Source: Cercophora sp. LCS_1 | Lineage: Eukaryota; Ascomycota; Sordariomycetes; Sordariales; Lasiosphaeriaceae | Direction of reading: 5' to 3' | DNA length: 64,000 nucleotides | Assembly (NCBI GenBank): GCA_036250225.1 | Contig: JAPZLL010000042.1 | Coordinates: forward strand, 124,001-188,000 | Shown: piece by piece, positions 33,238 to 44,284 of the stretch | How the letters are laid out: each line of letters begins with the position of its first letter | Numbering within the stretch: position 1 is the stretch's first letter | Notes under the pieces: generated by a model | What the model was told of the DNA's origin: nothing | Database searches by the model: none | What the model saw: only the letters and a program-made list of their open reading frames with translations | Program-made: the position numbers and the translations under genes

Positions 33238-34094
33238 CGTGGGGTGGATCACAGGCGTTATCGGCGGTATCAGGACAACGGTTTTCTGGAGGAGAGGAAA
33301 GAGCGCAGGGCGCAATGGCGCAACTTTTGTGTGACTCGGCTCGGCCTGTGTGAAGCTTTGGCGCTAAAATTGTTAAGGCCAGATCGGGTGCGTCAAATGT
33401 TTACAGCCGCCATCTGCTGTCGCCAAGCTCGGGTCCCATGGGGTCAATGGCGTGTTGCAGTGGGGCTGGAAAACTTTTCCACCAGCCCTCAATTGACAGG
33501 CAGGGATGTGCGCCGCCTCCGCGTTCGGCCACTTCCGGATCGGCACGTCACCATCGCAACGACGGCGTGCCCTGTCGAGGCTGGAAAATGCCTCTTGCTT
33601 GCTCTGACGGATCAATTGGACAAATTGACCTTGAATCCTGCTTTTGCAGGGTCTCAGCGGCACCAATGGCACCAAAAACGCCAACCTAGCTTGCCACCGA
33701 AGAAGCTGCGCCACATCAAGTGCCTGTTTACGGGGGTGGCGTCTTCAGGGGGCGGCAAGCATGTCAACATGATCACGAGATTTGGAAAGACGTGCGAGGA
33801 GACCAACAGGGGATCAATTATGCCAGAAAGGCACCCCAGGAAAAACTACAGGCCTCTCGAAAAGAAAAAGAAATGCGCAAAAAACAGTGAAGAGGGTCTC
33901 CCAGAAACACTAAGTCCTCCCAACGTAACGCCCGTAGGCAACTAAAACTCCCAGAAGCGAACCAACAGAAAAATGCTGTTGGAGCGAAGGCTCCAGACCT
34001 CAAACCCAACACCAGAGACACCAGACTAAGCGCAGCAGAACAGGAAGCCGGACGAAAAAAAAAATAGGGAGGTAGTGGCGGGACGGAAGGAACT
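33238..34094. other. intergenic, no gene seen
   Basis: Holds the aminotransferase promoter and the 3' side of the orphan coiled-coil gene A. Open frames here show no motifs. Confidence 0.45.
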
Positions 34095-35885
34095 CTACTG
34101 GAGGGAGAGCGCGGCGGTCTTGTCGAGAATCTGTGTTGAAGGGAAGCGGTTAGTCATGCAAACAAATAAAATGGGTTTAATCAATAATAGAAATGCGTGT
34201 GGGAAAGTGCCAGAGACATTGTTGGGAAGTGAAAGGCGTCTGGGAGATATAAAATATGAAAACGGCCCAACTTACTTCCTGGTCGGCCAGTTGGTTCTGG
34301 CAGAGGACATTGACGATTTTGGCGAGGTCTGCCAAATCCGCCCGGAGGCATTTCTGCTCAGCCCTAAGGCCTTTGTTTTCTTCCGCCAGCTCTTGAATAT
34401 TTGCCCCTTGGGCCCTAAGCTTAGCCTCATGGCCCCCCAAAACATTTTTGAGGCGTTCGTTCTCGTCGTTGAGGCGTATGTTTTCGGCCTCGTGGCCTCC
34501 GCGTTGGGCTGACTCCCAGCACTCAGCTTCCTCCAGCTTCTTCACCCTCTTCATCACCAGCTCATGCCGCCACTCCTCGTCTTCGACCCCGGCCCGCAGG
34601 AGGGCGATGTCGTCCTGGACATCACTGTGACGTGAGTCCAGGATCGACATCGCCGCTGCGCCCAGAAGTGCTAGAGACTTCTGGGTGTGGCCATCCTCCG
34701 TCATGGAGGCGGCCACATGGCCGAGGTCGCCGTCGAGGGCATCGACGAGCCCCGAAATGTTGTCATAGCTTGGCACCATGACGGCGCCCCGCAAGGCCAC
34801 AATGGCCTTCACACGGGTTTCAGCCTCCATTTTGGAGGCGAGGGACCCGGGGGCAGGGGGTGGGATCGCCTGTCAAGCCCATAGTTAGCACAAAACAGTG
34901 TGAAAGCTGTCATCTATCGGGCATGATAAACTTACACCGGGAACCGACAAAGGAAAGGAAAGGCCCTGTTAATCTAGGGTTAGAAGATTCACTCTATAAA
35001 CGCGCGCACAGCTGGGATAAGCGGTCGTACCGGAGCGGGGACGGAAGAACCAGGAATCGTCTAGTAGTGCAAGGTTAATGGTGGACTGGTCATAATCTGT
35101 GCGGCTGGGATGCCGGAAAACTTACGGACGAAGCACCGGCAGCGGGAACAGCGGCGGGCGCGCCGTCAACCTCCATTGCTGAGGGAAAGGAAGAAGTCTG
35201 CGAGAAAAAGTCCAGAGGTCAGCGAAACAAAGTTTTGCTGAGTAAGTTCATCGCGGAGGCACTTTGCGGTGTAGAAAGGGCTACATCTCGACAGTCGGGT
35301 TAATGAGCCGCCGGGGGAACCACGGACACGGAACATCAACCGTCTCCCGTACGCCATTAACCACAAGATCTTTCACAATCTAGTGACACCAGCGCACCAC
35401 ACACTGGCGCCGACCGGGATCCCAAAGGAGTCCAGCCCAGGTTAGACGTGCAAGTCAGGCCTTCGGAGCGGTGGGAACACCATGGCCTCCTCGGACCCCC
35501 GGGACTTCAGGTTAGACGTGAAAGCCAAGCCTCAACAAGCGGTGGGAACACCAAGACCTTGCCTGACCCCCGAAGCTGGAACTGGAACATCCAGAGAGAA
35601 AATCTGTCCGCAGACCACCCAGGAGCTCTGCCTCTCACCAAAAAAAGACCTTATCCACCGGCCAATCCGGCGATAATGTCCAGATCGATCGACAGAGGCG
35701 GACAGCCGTCAGTCTCCTTTGCTGGGCAAGACAAAGCCCACAACGAATGTTTTTGGCAGCCCCAAGAAGAAAAGACCGGAAAACCTGCTGGGTGGACTTA
35801 CAGAAAAATCGGCAGAAGATTCTGCGGCGGCGGTAGCAGTAGCATTCTTGTAAGCATCACGCTCGCGCTTGGTAGTTCGGCCCAT
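34095..35885 (-). CDS. orphan MEVD coiled-coil protein A
   Basis: Four exons (35885-35802, 35197-35126, 34869-34276, 34130-34095) make a 261-residue protein. Every intron is in phase 0 with a GTAAGT donor and CAG acceptor. Exon 1 is basic then Ala/Thr-rich (MGRTTKRERDAYKNATATAA). Exon 2 carries a short acidic motif (SAMEVDGAPAAVPAAG). Exon 3 is mainly helix, with heptads ending ENKGLRAEQKCLRADLADLA and a Cys-containing QNQLAD. Exon 4 is an 11-residue tail, ILDKTAALSLQ. I do not recognise the family. The same exon plan recurs at 38967-40626 and as a relic at 36643-36855. The first two introns are unusually long (604 and 256 nt); intron 1 holds a tandem duplication. Confidence 0.65.
35438..35577. 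repeat. imperfect 70-bp tandem duplication
   Basis: Two adjacent units (35438-35507 and 35508-35577) both begin caggttagacgtg and share gcggtgggaacacca at the same offset. It lies within the long first intron of orphan gene A. Confidence 0.75.
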
Positions 35886-35929
35886 GTTGACGACGTGGTG
35901 GGGGCGGAAAGACAAGGTAGAGAGAGGAA

Positions 35930-35975
35930 GGCCGGGCCTAGAGAGAAAGAGAGAGAGAGAAAGAGAGAGAAGATG
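35930..35975 (+). repeat. purine (GA)n tract
   Basis: A GA-rich run with repeated gagaga units lies just upstream of the orphan gene A start (on the minus strand it is a CT-rich leader). Such pyrimidine-rich leaders are common in fungal promoters. Confidence 0.6.
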
Positions 35976-36642
35976 GAGGCGAGAGAAAACATGCGGTAGT
36001 GAAGATTACCGGGGCGAGGAAAGGCTGAAGACTCCGAAGCTTTGATCTCGACTGGAAAAAGAAGAAAAGAGGAGAAGGTTGACGGAGCACGAGGGGTCTT
36101 TTTATAGGTGCAGGAGAACGACTGCAGACAACAGAGGCGGGTCTCCAGGTTCACAGGCGTGCATTGACCCTCTGCGCACAATGGCAAGGGCTGGTGAATA
36201 TGTTCCTATTCTGCTAGCTGTCTAGGAAGGTGCGATGGTTCTGGGAGTGTTCTCCACTGGATTCCACTCCATCTTTGCGGTTTTCCCACCCTGCAACCCC
36301 AAGATACCAAGCATTGGGCAGGATCAAAGTGTTACTTTCATCTGAACGAGACACAATGTATGGCACGGAAGGTGAGAGTTTTAATGAGTGGCATTTTGGG
36401 TGTTCGTGGATATATCTTTCCATTTTGTGGGCATTGTAAATCTTTCCCTCTTTCTTTTTCTAGGCTGCACTTTTTGTTCTATTGACCTCGTTTGCAATTG
36501 AGCCTCTCTCTTGCCTTCAGACAAGTTTGCTTTTTCCTGTCCTTTCTTTTAACTCTCAACAAGGCGGCTACTGTTGTATGCTACATCCTCGACGTCTTAA
36601 CCGTTCTTGACGGCATCAACTAACCTTTGGATAACATAGACC

Positions 36643-36855
36643 TCTCGAGACGCCAGCTCCGCTCCTGCCGCCGCTCCGGCTGTCATGGGTTCGTCCTCCG
36701 ACATGGAAGTTGACGATAGCCCCACTGCCCCTGCTCCAGATGCCTTGTAACTTTTACAGACGCATTTCCTCACTTGACACCTTTTTATTTTATCAATATG
36801 GTTAACATATACAAACGATCAGCTCGCTGACGAACTCGCCAAGCTGCAGCTTTGA
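36643..36855 (+). pseudogene. mini-relic of the MEVD coiled-coil family
   Basis: On the strand opposite to genes A and B, after an ATAG acceptor-like site, the frame reads TSRDASSAPAAAPAV, then SSSDMEVDDSPTAPAPDAL and a stop, closely matching the exon-2 motif of the family (TSSFPSAMEVDGAPAA in A, SSAMEVDSAPGPSAAP in B). About 75 bp later, after a CAG, come LADELAKLQL and a stop, matching B's terminal exon LAEQIARLQL. The large coiled-coil exon is absent between them, and the two pieces do not join in phase. I read it as a deleted, inverted copy. Confidence 0.6.
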
Positions 36856-36858
36856 GCT

Positions 36859-37180
36859 GTGTCCAATTTCGACCCCCTCAGCTCGCTTTCTCTTCTCCCT
36901 CTGGAATTTTCGACCCTACATCTTCCAGGTTTTTCAAGGTGTCTAATTTTTTTTATGCAGGGCGTCTAGGACAGGCAAAAGGCTAAGTTGAGTTATGCGT
37001 GCGCCTCCGGGCATAAATATCGGCCTGCTGGCAATGATGTAACACATGGGTTATTTTATTCGATGCATTTCCAAATGTTTTCAATACCTGACAAGACGTG
37101 GTGTTGACCCCCGGCGCCACCCCCTGAGCTGTAAACAAGCCCTCCGTCAACCGCAACTTCAACATCCCAGGATTGCAAGT
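36859..37180. other. intergenic
   Basis: T-rich stretches and the 3' flank of the CFEM gene; no coding signal seen. Confidence 0.45.
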
Positions 37181-37588
37181 TCAAAAAGCTGGCGCAGTTA
37201 CGACAACGGTCGGAGTCGCGACACAAGCAGTGCAAATAGCTTGAGCGACAGACGCGACGACGGGGGCGTCGCTGCCGCAGGCGCTCATAATGCAAGGGAT
37301 GGCGGCCTCTTGCATCGCAGGGCCGTGCGAGCAGTGGCACGCAAAGTCCTTTGGCACCGTGCAGCCGATCGAATTGGCGGCTGCAGCGATGCAGGGTACC
37401 TTGGAACTTGTCAGTCAAGCACAAGGGAAACTTCGAGGGGGACGTACGCCGCAGCTTGGCATGACTTCGGTCAGGGAGCACTCCTGCGTTGGTGTTGGTG
37501 CGGGACCGCTGGGCGCGGCAGTGATCTCTTGGCAGAAAGCCGGAGTCACGACGGCGGTGAGTGCGAGGGGGATTGCGGAAAACCTCAT
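37181..37588 (-). CDS. CFEM-domain secreted protein
   Basis: Two exons (37588-37448 and 37399-37181) join in phase 0 over a 48-nt intron (GTACGT..CAAG), giving 119 residues. A signal peptide (MRFSAIPLALTAVVTPAFC) is followed by a short Pro-rich spacer and a CFEM module: ECSLTEVMPSCG, VPCIAAAA, GCTVPKDFACHC, IPCIMSACG, and ICTACV. The cysteine spacing, including the F-x-C-x-C with an acidic residue just before, fits the family. In CFEM proteins that bind haem, this acidic position ligates iron. The protein stops soon after the domain and has no evident GPI signal, so it is probably released. It lies between members of the orphan coiled-coil family. Confidence 0.85.
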
Positions 37589-38966
37589 TTTTGTTGTGTG
37601 TTTTAAGGTTTGACGATGTGTTGTGATCCGTGTTTGCGATGATGGAATTGCTTGTGCCACAGCCAGGCCTGTCTCCCTATTTATAGTTGCTAGTTTCCCT
37701 TCCCGATCTTTACCTCCCTTCAAGAAGTCCTGTTGCGGGCATCGTCTGCATATTCGATTGCCATGTATCTCCGCGTCCTCGGTCCCGAAGCCATTGTAAG
37801 CGCCAATCCCAACTCAAGCCCGGTTTGGCATATAGGGACAAGGATGTCATAAAGTAGCTGCGGGCCAAGGCTTGCGGGGAAACGGAGCTTGAGACCTGGG
37901 ATTGAATTTGGTAGGTGGGCTTTTAAGAGTTCTGATATAAACTATGAGCAAACATGTGGACTTTTTAGCCGCTGAAACATACGCGAGGGATTGATGTCAT
38001 GGTTCCTGACCCAGAATGCCGTGCTTGCCGAGCCCGAGTATTTTTACCGGTCCAGTCATTGGCTTGGACAAGCGGGAGGACCCTTGGTCAATCTAAACCG
38101 ACGACTTTGTTTATGCTTGGGTTGCAACTCGTTGAGGGGACTGCTACGCTGAACATGGATACACGGTATTGGCGTCATTGGTGTTGGATATCAGCTGGAG
38201 AAGTCCGGTTTTAAGTGCGGGTTTCCCCAACGGTGTTCGAAGGCGAATGTTTTTCCCAGGTTTTAAACTCGCTGTTTCTCAATTGGGGAGGGACGCCGAC
38301 GCGTATTGCACTGATACCACCAGGGCGATGTACGTTTGGCTCTGACGGAAATCCAATAATACTCCTCGAGGAAGGGCACATGGCAAACCATCATAGTATA
38401 GATCGGCGAGAGTATCTATTCAGCGCTGACCCGTCGCTCGGAATAAGCACAAGGAAGGCATGTGCGATGCGTAGGAGGTTATCCGCTCGCTGAGCTGTAC
38501 ACTAAGGGAAAGGTGTTGGGGCGTGCGATGGAAGTAACTTAGCACTCAGCTGAAACAGAGTGGCAAGGTCTGTGACATTGTCGCCGAGGTCTTCCACGAC
38601 CATCGGCTTGAGTACGGTCTCGGCAGCTTATGATGAGAAGATCAAATGAAGAGACGTGACGTCATCATGAGGGCAGCAATCATCTCTTGCGCTGGGAGTG
38701 GCGTGGAAAAGTAGGCAATCGCACAGCGACATGACAAAGGCAGACACACGCCGAGAAGCAAAGGGACACACACAAGATGGCAAGGACGGCCGCGCCGTCA
38801 ACGAGGTTCATTTGCTCGGAGGCACCAAGAAATCCCGGCACCCCAAGTCTACCCCGGAAAAAAAAAACCAAACGCAGGGTATCCATGGGCATGCGCCCGC
38901 CAGAAAACACCAAACACCAAGCCGAACGAGAAAGGGCGAAAAAAGGAAAAAAAAAGATGCATTCAG
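37589..38966. other. intergenic, no gene seen
   Basis: About 1.4 kb with short frames on both strands only. No motif, repeat or splice pattern that I can support. Confidence 0.5.
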
Positions 38967-40626
38967 CTACAGCTGAAGACGCGCAATCTGCTCGGCAAGC
39001 TGTGTCAGGGAAATTATGTTAGCTGTGATTCTGCAAATAAAAGGCCTGAGGAATAATCCAAACGCCTAGTTAGAAAAGGAAAAGGCATGTTCTTACATTT
39101 AGATCCGCCGGGAGGAGGCTGGCAATTCCTGCAACTAGGTTGCATAGGCCCGCGATCTTTTCGTCTTGGGCCGTAGCCCTGGCCTTGAGGGAGGTAATCT
39201 CCTCGCCCTGGGCCGCGATCTTCTCCTCCTTAGCCTCGACCAGGCCCCGCAGCTCACCAACGTCCTTGGCCCATTGCGCCCTGCTCTTAAAAAGTTGCGC
39301 AATGTTTTGGCCGTCAGCGGCCAGCGCTTCATCTGCGAGCTGGAAGCCCGCGGCGGTGAGCCGGCGGCGGCGGGGAGGCGGACGCTCAGCTGGCCGTCGA
39401 CGGCAGGAGCAGGGGCGGGCGAGGCAAGCGTCGATGTCTGTAAAGTCCAGGGGTCAGCTTATGTGTCATTGCAAATAAAGCTGAGTAAGTCCATGGTGAA
39501 TGTTTGTGATATGCTGCATCTCTGACCATTCCACCTCTGGGCGCCGCGGCTTACACTCCAACACACCATTCCTGGCCACGAGTGACCATGAAAGAATTAC
39601 GTGTCAGAAGAGCGCAACTCTACCCTTATGGTTTCCCGATCACATTTAAGCCACAAGGCAAGCCAATCAACGCACCAACCAGGACGCCACGTCCTGATTG
39701 CCGTTACCGTCCCCGACCAGATCACCCTTGGCGAGAGCTGGCCAGGGCAAAGCCAGAGACCATTCCAAGCCTGGCACCAGAACCCCTTATGATGAGACGT
39801 TCCCGTCCTTCAGTCCGGCGAGAGTGTCCTGACTGCTGACGGGGGCGGACAAGCCAGTCTCATCATTTGGCCGGAGAAAGAATTACGCCAGCAGAATGTG
39901 GGTGGCAGCTGTCCACAGGAGGGCAAAAGACAAAAAGAAACCTGGAAGTAACCGAGAATAGAGAGGAAAAGCCAAGTGCGGAGAATTGATGAAGTGACAA
40001 CGAGAGTGGTAAAAGATAGAAGGAACCAAGTGGACTTACGGTGAGGCTGGCGGCGACGGAAGAGGAGACGGCGGCAGGCGTGCTTGCGGAGAACGGGCCG
40101 GGAGCTTACTGGTACTACAGTCCTCGCCAGTAAACATTTAGAGGTCGAGCCACCTCCTATCAATGAGAACTGAGTAAAGCCTAGTTTTAACCACCCATGG
40201 GCGGGTCCCAGCGCGCAGCGTGGGATTAATCAAGGCAGAGGGGAGAAGCCAAGAACACTCGAGGACACTTATAGAAAAAGATGGGCTAGCCGAAAAAAAA
40301 GTCTGGGAGGGCGGCGCAAACTGTGTCCTCATCAGCAAACATTCACTGAGTAACGTCTTTTAACCTCGCATAGGCGGGCCCAGTGCGTAGGATTAATCGA
40401 GGTTGAAGGGAAGGGGCGGGGACACTTACAGAAGGTGCAGCCGAGGGGCCGGGGGCGGAGTCGACCTCCATGGCCGATGACTGTGAAATATATCAGGAAA
40501 GAACTCGGAAAATGATGTGGAAGGTGGAGGACAAGAGAGGAATTGGTGAAGATAGATACTTACAGCGGAAGCTGCGGCGGCAGCGGCGGCGGCACGCTCC
40601 CTTGAGCTCGTGTGGTGGCGGGGCAT
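38967..40626 (-). pseudogene. orphan MEVD coiled-coil gene B, broken
   Basis: Recognisable exons on the minus strand are 40626-40564 (MPRHHTSSRERA plus an Ala run), 40480-40430 (SSAMEVDSAPGPSAAPS), an Ala/Ser exon ending at about 40038 (GPFSASTPAAVSSSVAASLT), a large exon 39437-39097 and a last exon 38999-38967 (LAEQIARLQL, stop). Splice sites are GTAAGT/CAG in phase 0, as in gene A. The large exon is 341 nt, one short of a multiple of three. It starts in one frame (TSTLASPAPAPAVDG) and its coiled coil (LVEAKEEKIAAQGEEITSLK) is in the next, indicating a one-base deletion. A further exon-like piece at 40320-40273 has ATAAGT instead of GTAAGT. Probably inactive. Confidence 0.55.
40170..40430. 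repeat. duplicated intron-exon unit in gene B
   Basis: Two diverged copies about 178 bp apart (from about 40170 and about 40348) share gagtaa, gggcgggtccca/gcgggcccag, ggattaatc and gacactta at matching offsets. Each has an exon-like end next to (G/A)TAAGTGTCC on the minus strand. This indicates that one exon with its intron was duplicated in tandem. Confidence 0.6.
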
Positions 40627-41747
40627 CTCGGCGGCGAGGGAGAGGCAGGCCGAGAGGAGGAAGGAGGCGGGGAGGAGGGGGGGAGGGGCAAGGGAAGGTA
40701 AAGTTTGGCAGTAAAGACTGCCAAAGGCAAGAACAAAAAAAACGAGGTCGGCTAAGGTAGTGGAGCTCGTCGAGAAGAAGAGAAGAAGAGAAAGTGGTGT
40801 GGAGGCGGCCGAGGGTGGATTAAATGCTTGAGATTTCCACGACCGCAAACCGCAAAGTTTGCAGTTGTGCATTGCACCTGGATGGTGAGGCATCTGTTAT
40901 CTGATCATCGTCTGGGGGTTCCATCCGAAGTTGGAAAAAAAAAGCCAGAACGAGCAGGTGGGGACATGGACTTGCCAGGAGATTCAGATTATCTATGACC
41001 CCGCTCCCCAGAAAAGAGGAATGAGGAAAGAAAAGGGCTGTGGGAAAATAGAAAGTACTGAACAAATACAATCTCTGGGCCTCAGTTTTATTTATAATTA
41101 TAACGTCTCACGCCTATTCTGTCTTCAATTTCATTGGTCTGTAGCTGCGTGGCGCGGATTTTGGATTGTATCACTGATTTGTCCCGCGCCAAGTGGCTCG
41201 GACTTTAGACTCACATCACTACTCTCTGATCAAATTTTGTTTAAAAGCGGTTTCACATCGGTGGGCAGTCGCATGCGGAGTCTTTGGAGTGGTAGCGACG
41301 ACAATTCAAAAGCAGGTAGGTCGAAGGGGCCATTTCCGTCGAAATTCTTGTGCGATTTCCACTATTCCGCAGCAAGCTGTTGGTATGGCTATGGGCCTCT
41401 GCAGAAATTTTGAGGCTTTCTACCAATGGTTTATTGAGCATTGAGACGCCGCACGTCTGACTAACCCTCCTCTCGTCTCAGCCGTTGTCCTTCCCCGCCT
41501 TGTGAACATTCAGCACCATTATTGGACATCCTGATCTCGATCCCGGGGACGCGGTAGCTGGACGAAATTGCTATGTGACAGACGTGCTAGGAAGCTCGGT
41601 AACGGCATGTATCTTTGGGATATTCTTAAAGGACCCGTTCCTTTTGCTTGCTTGACTCTCCTGTTATCCTGTTAGCGAAGGAAGCTGTCGATTGGTAGGG
41701 TACGTACTGCCAATGGCGGCACCAACAAGCTCCCGGCCTCCCAGCAC
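40627..41747. other. intergenic, no gene seen
   Basis: Contains the promoter side of gene B and the 3' side of the orphan gene at 41748. The open frames lack motifs. Confidence 0.45.
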
Positions 41748-42230
41748 CTAAACGGCAAGGCCGGAGGCAAGAAAAGGCACGGCTCGAATGGCTGTCTTCT
41801 GCGCGGTGGCCCGGATCTTCACGGCCTCCGCCTTCATCTTGGCTACAGCGATTTGGGCCTCCGTATTCACCTTGGCTGCAGCGATTTGGGCCTCCGTATT
41901 CGCCTTGGCCATGTCGGCGATTGATTTGGCGTCCAAGGTTCTGGTTTTGGCTTTGACGGCGATGCCCTCGCCCTCGCCCTGCGCGACGCGCACGACGAAG
42001 TCGAAGTGCTTGTCCGCGGCCTCGGGTGATGCCGCACGAGGGGCATCTAAGACATTAGAAAGCTGAAAATACAAAAGATCAATTGGCTTACACTTGAGCA
42101 CTGTCTTGATGGTATTGGCGATCATCTTGTCTTGCTCTTCGGTGATGGAGAGGAGAATTTTGTCCTGATCCTTGGTGTTGGAAAGGAGGGAGCTTGGAGA
42201 GTGGAAGAATTTGCGGAAATGAGAGGCCAT
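41748..42230 (-). CDS. orphan Ala/Lys-rich helical protein with internal repeats
   Basis: Two exons (42230-42092 and 42046-41748) join in frame with GTAAGC donor and TTAG acceptor, giving 145 residues. The start is MASHFRKFFHSPSSLL. The second half is a continuous amphipathic helix with an 11-residue repeat (KANTEAQIAAA, KVNTEAQIAVA, KMKAEAVKIRA), such as forms coiled coils or lipid-binding surfaces. The end is hydrophobic (IRAVPFLASGLAV). I recognise no family. It is next to the MEVD orphan genes but does not share their exon plan. A 25-bp triple repeat lies directly upstream of the start. Confidence 0.6.
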   Translation of the reverse strand: MASHFRKFFHSPSSLLSNTKDQDKILLSITEEQDKMIANTIKTVLKCKPIDLLYFQLSNVLDAPRAASPEAADKHFDFVVRVAQGEGEGIAVKAKTRTLDAKSIADMAKANTEAQIAAAKVNTEAQIAVAKMKAEAVKIRATAQKTAIRAVPFLASGLAV

Positions 42231-42257
42231 GTTGACAAGTTTTTCCGGTCTGGCGGG

Positions 42258-42325
42258 TCGATTTTAACGCCGGTCTACCAAGTCGATTTTAACGCCGGTC
42301 TACCAAGTCGATTTTAACGCCGGTC
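42258..42325. repeat. 25-bp tandem repeat, about 2.7 copies
   Basis: The unit tcgattttaacgccggtc-taccaag occurs three times head to tail (the third copy ends early, at about 42325), with no mismatches in the shared part. It lies 28-95 bp upstream of the ATG of the orphan gene at 42230, in its promoter or 5' UTR. Confidence 0.85.
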
Positions 42326-44284
42326 CTGGCTAAGATGATGATGTCGTGGGATGCTAGGTAACGTGCAATGTTGACGTGCAATAATTGACGCGAGGAAAGA
42401 AAGAGGAAGGGAGCAAACAAAATCCCAACAAAAGTTACAATTCGCTCGCTCGTCCCGTCCGATTCACCGACGCACAAGCACGGACACTTCTTCAAGCGCA
42501 GGCCAGACCCTGCACACCGTACATAGCACAGTGTGCTTCACAGCGGACTTGGTATCGTACTGCCTCAGGTTGACCATAGTAACACGCTTCGCCACGTCAC
42601 CTTCAACACACCTAGTACGCCCTGGGGAATCCAAATCGACAATTATTAGGACAAGAATTACCCGCTCTCGAAGACTCTGTGGCTGATCATCAGCTTTACG
42701 GAGGGCGAGCTACGGCTCGACCACGAGGCTCTGCGTAGCTAAGTAGAACCTCAAAGACCTAGAAAACGGGTCGGACCTCACAATTGGGCTGACGGCGGCG
42801 CGGTCGAGGGGCCTCGGCAACGAAAACATTGCCATGCCCAGCAGGAAAGCAACGGTTTCACGTATTTCACGTTTGATCCTGTTGCGATCGGAGTGCCGGG
42901 GACATACTACGGGGAGGTGGGGATATTCGTTGGGCTTGGGATGACGGGGCTGCGCGCGTCAAGGTCTTGATGAAAATGTTTGAAGTTGGAGAGGGTCCAG
43001 GAGAGGCAATTGAAGCTGATGGAGGGAACATCAGTACGTCTAGCAGCTTGTTGGTGCTGAGAGAACTGACGAGAGCAGGACCGTTTGCAGAGCAGCAGTG
43101 ACACACCGAGAGTGGGCGAACCATTCGGGATGCCCTCATCCAAATCGATACGTCCCGCGCTGCCCAGCTGCAACCAAAAGGTAACAGCGCTACGTGTAAC
43201 ATGACAAAGAAATACCAAGCCCATCTCGGTCCATCAAAGTGCGAGGTTACACTCTCCATTTACAAATCCAGACGTAAAAACGCGACGTCGTTTGCATGCG
43301 GCCGCATCAATGCAACGCTGTTGCCGGGACTGATTTGTCTCTCACCCTCCCTCGTCCAAAGCTGCAGGCGCCTTGCATGGCGGCCGGGACACCGTAGCCG
43401 CGGGCGTCTCTTCCCCGGGCGCACTCACACGATTTGTTTCCCCAACTCGTCGCTTCTCCAATGCAGTTGGAACAAGGCATCGTCTGTGCGCGATGCAGCG
43501 CGCGGACGGAGAATTTGCCGTTTCCACGTTTCACGTGGCTAAATTAGTATCAGCCCAGACGACGGCGATCTTTGGTATCAGTCAATCCTTGTCTCTGCTG
43601 TCGAGGTTGGACCCCTTCATTCCGTCATTCTGTACGGTTTCTCGGTTGGGGATGCTACGGCGATAAGAGTTGAGGGAGGAGGATGAGGTGAGCTTCTCTT
43701 CTCTGCAGTCATTCGTCACTAAGTGATAAGCAAGCATTTTTCGGAAGCAAGCGACGGTCTCGGCTTATTGTTCCTTATTGCAGTAGTGCCGCGAACCGCG
43801 GGGAATTTTGGTATCGGCAGTTGCAGACGCGGCACGCCATGGGCTGCCGTACCCCGAATCGGGGTCTGGCCGCGACACGCCACCAATATCTGCACCGCTG
43901 CACTGCGACGTGGATTTGCGGTCGACCGGTCAGGGTCGTACCAAGGGTTGGAGGCGAAATCCTTCGGGCGGCGGCATGGCCATCCCCGGCTCGCAATGGC
44001 AGGGCATGGTGGGCGCGTCGATTCGTCTTCGAGAAACGCAGGGTTGCTTGGGCTGTTTTATCCGGCCTGATGTCTGTCTGCTGTATGCATGCTGTGTAAC
44101 ACACAGCCAGCATGCTCTCGGGCGGTAGATTGCGAGGGACGATCTGGCGTTGGGTGATTGGGGACCGGGCGCTTGGGCAAGGGGTATTAAAGATGAGCCG
44201 CACCCCCGTGGTGACACGATGAGGAGGAGCTTCTCCAAGTTTCTCGACCCCTGACTTGATCCCCGCATCCGGTTGTGAAGCACC
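42326..44284. other. intergenic, no gene seen
   Basis: Nearly 2 kb with only motif-free open frames. The last 300 bp before 44285 are the likely promoter of the MFS gene. Confidence 0.45.
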
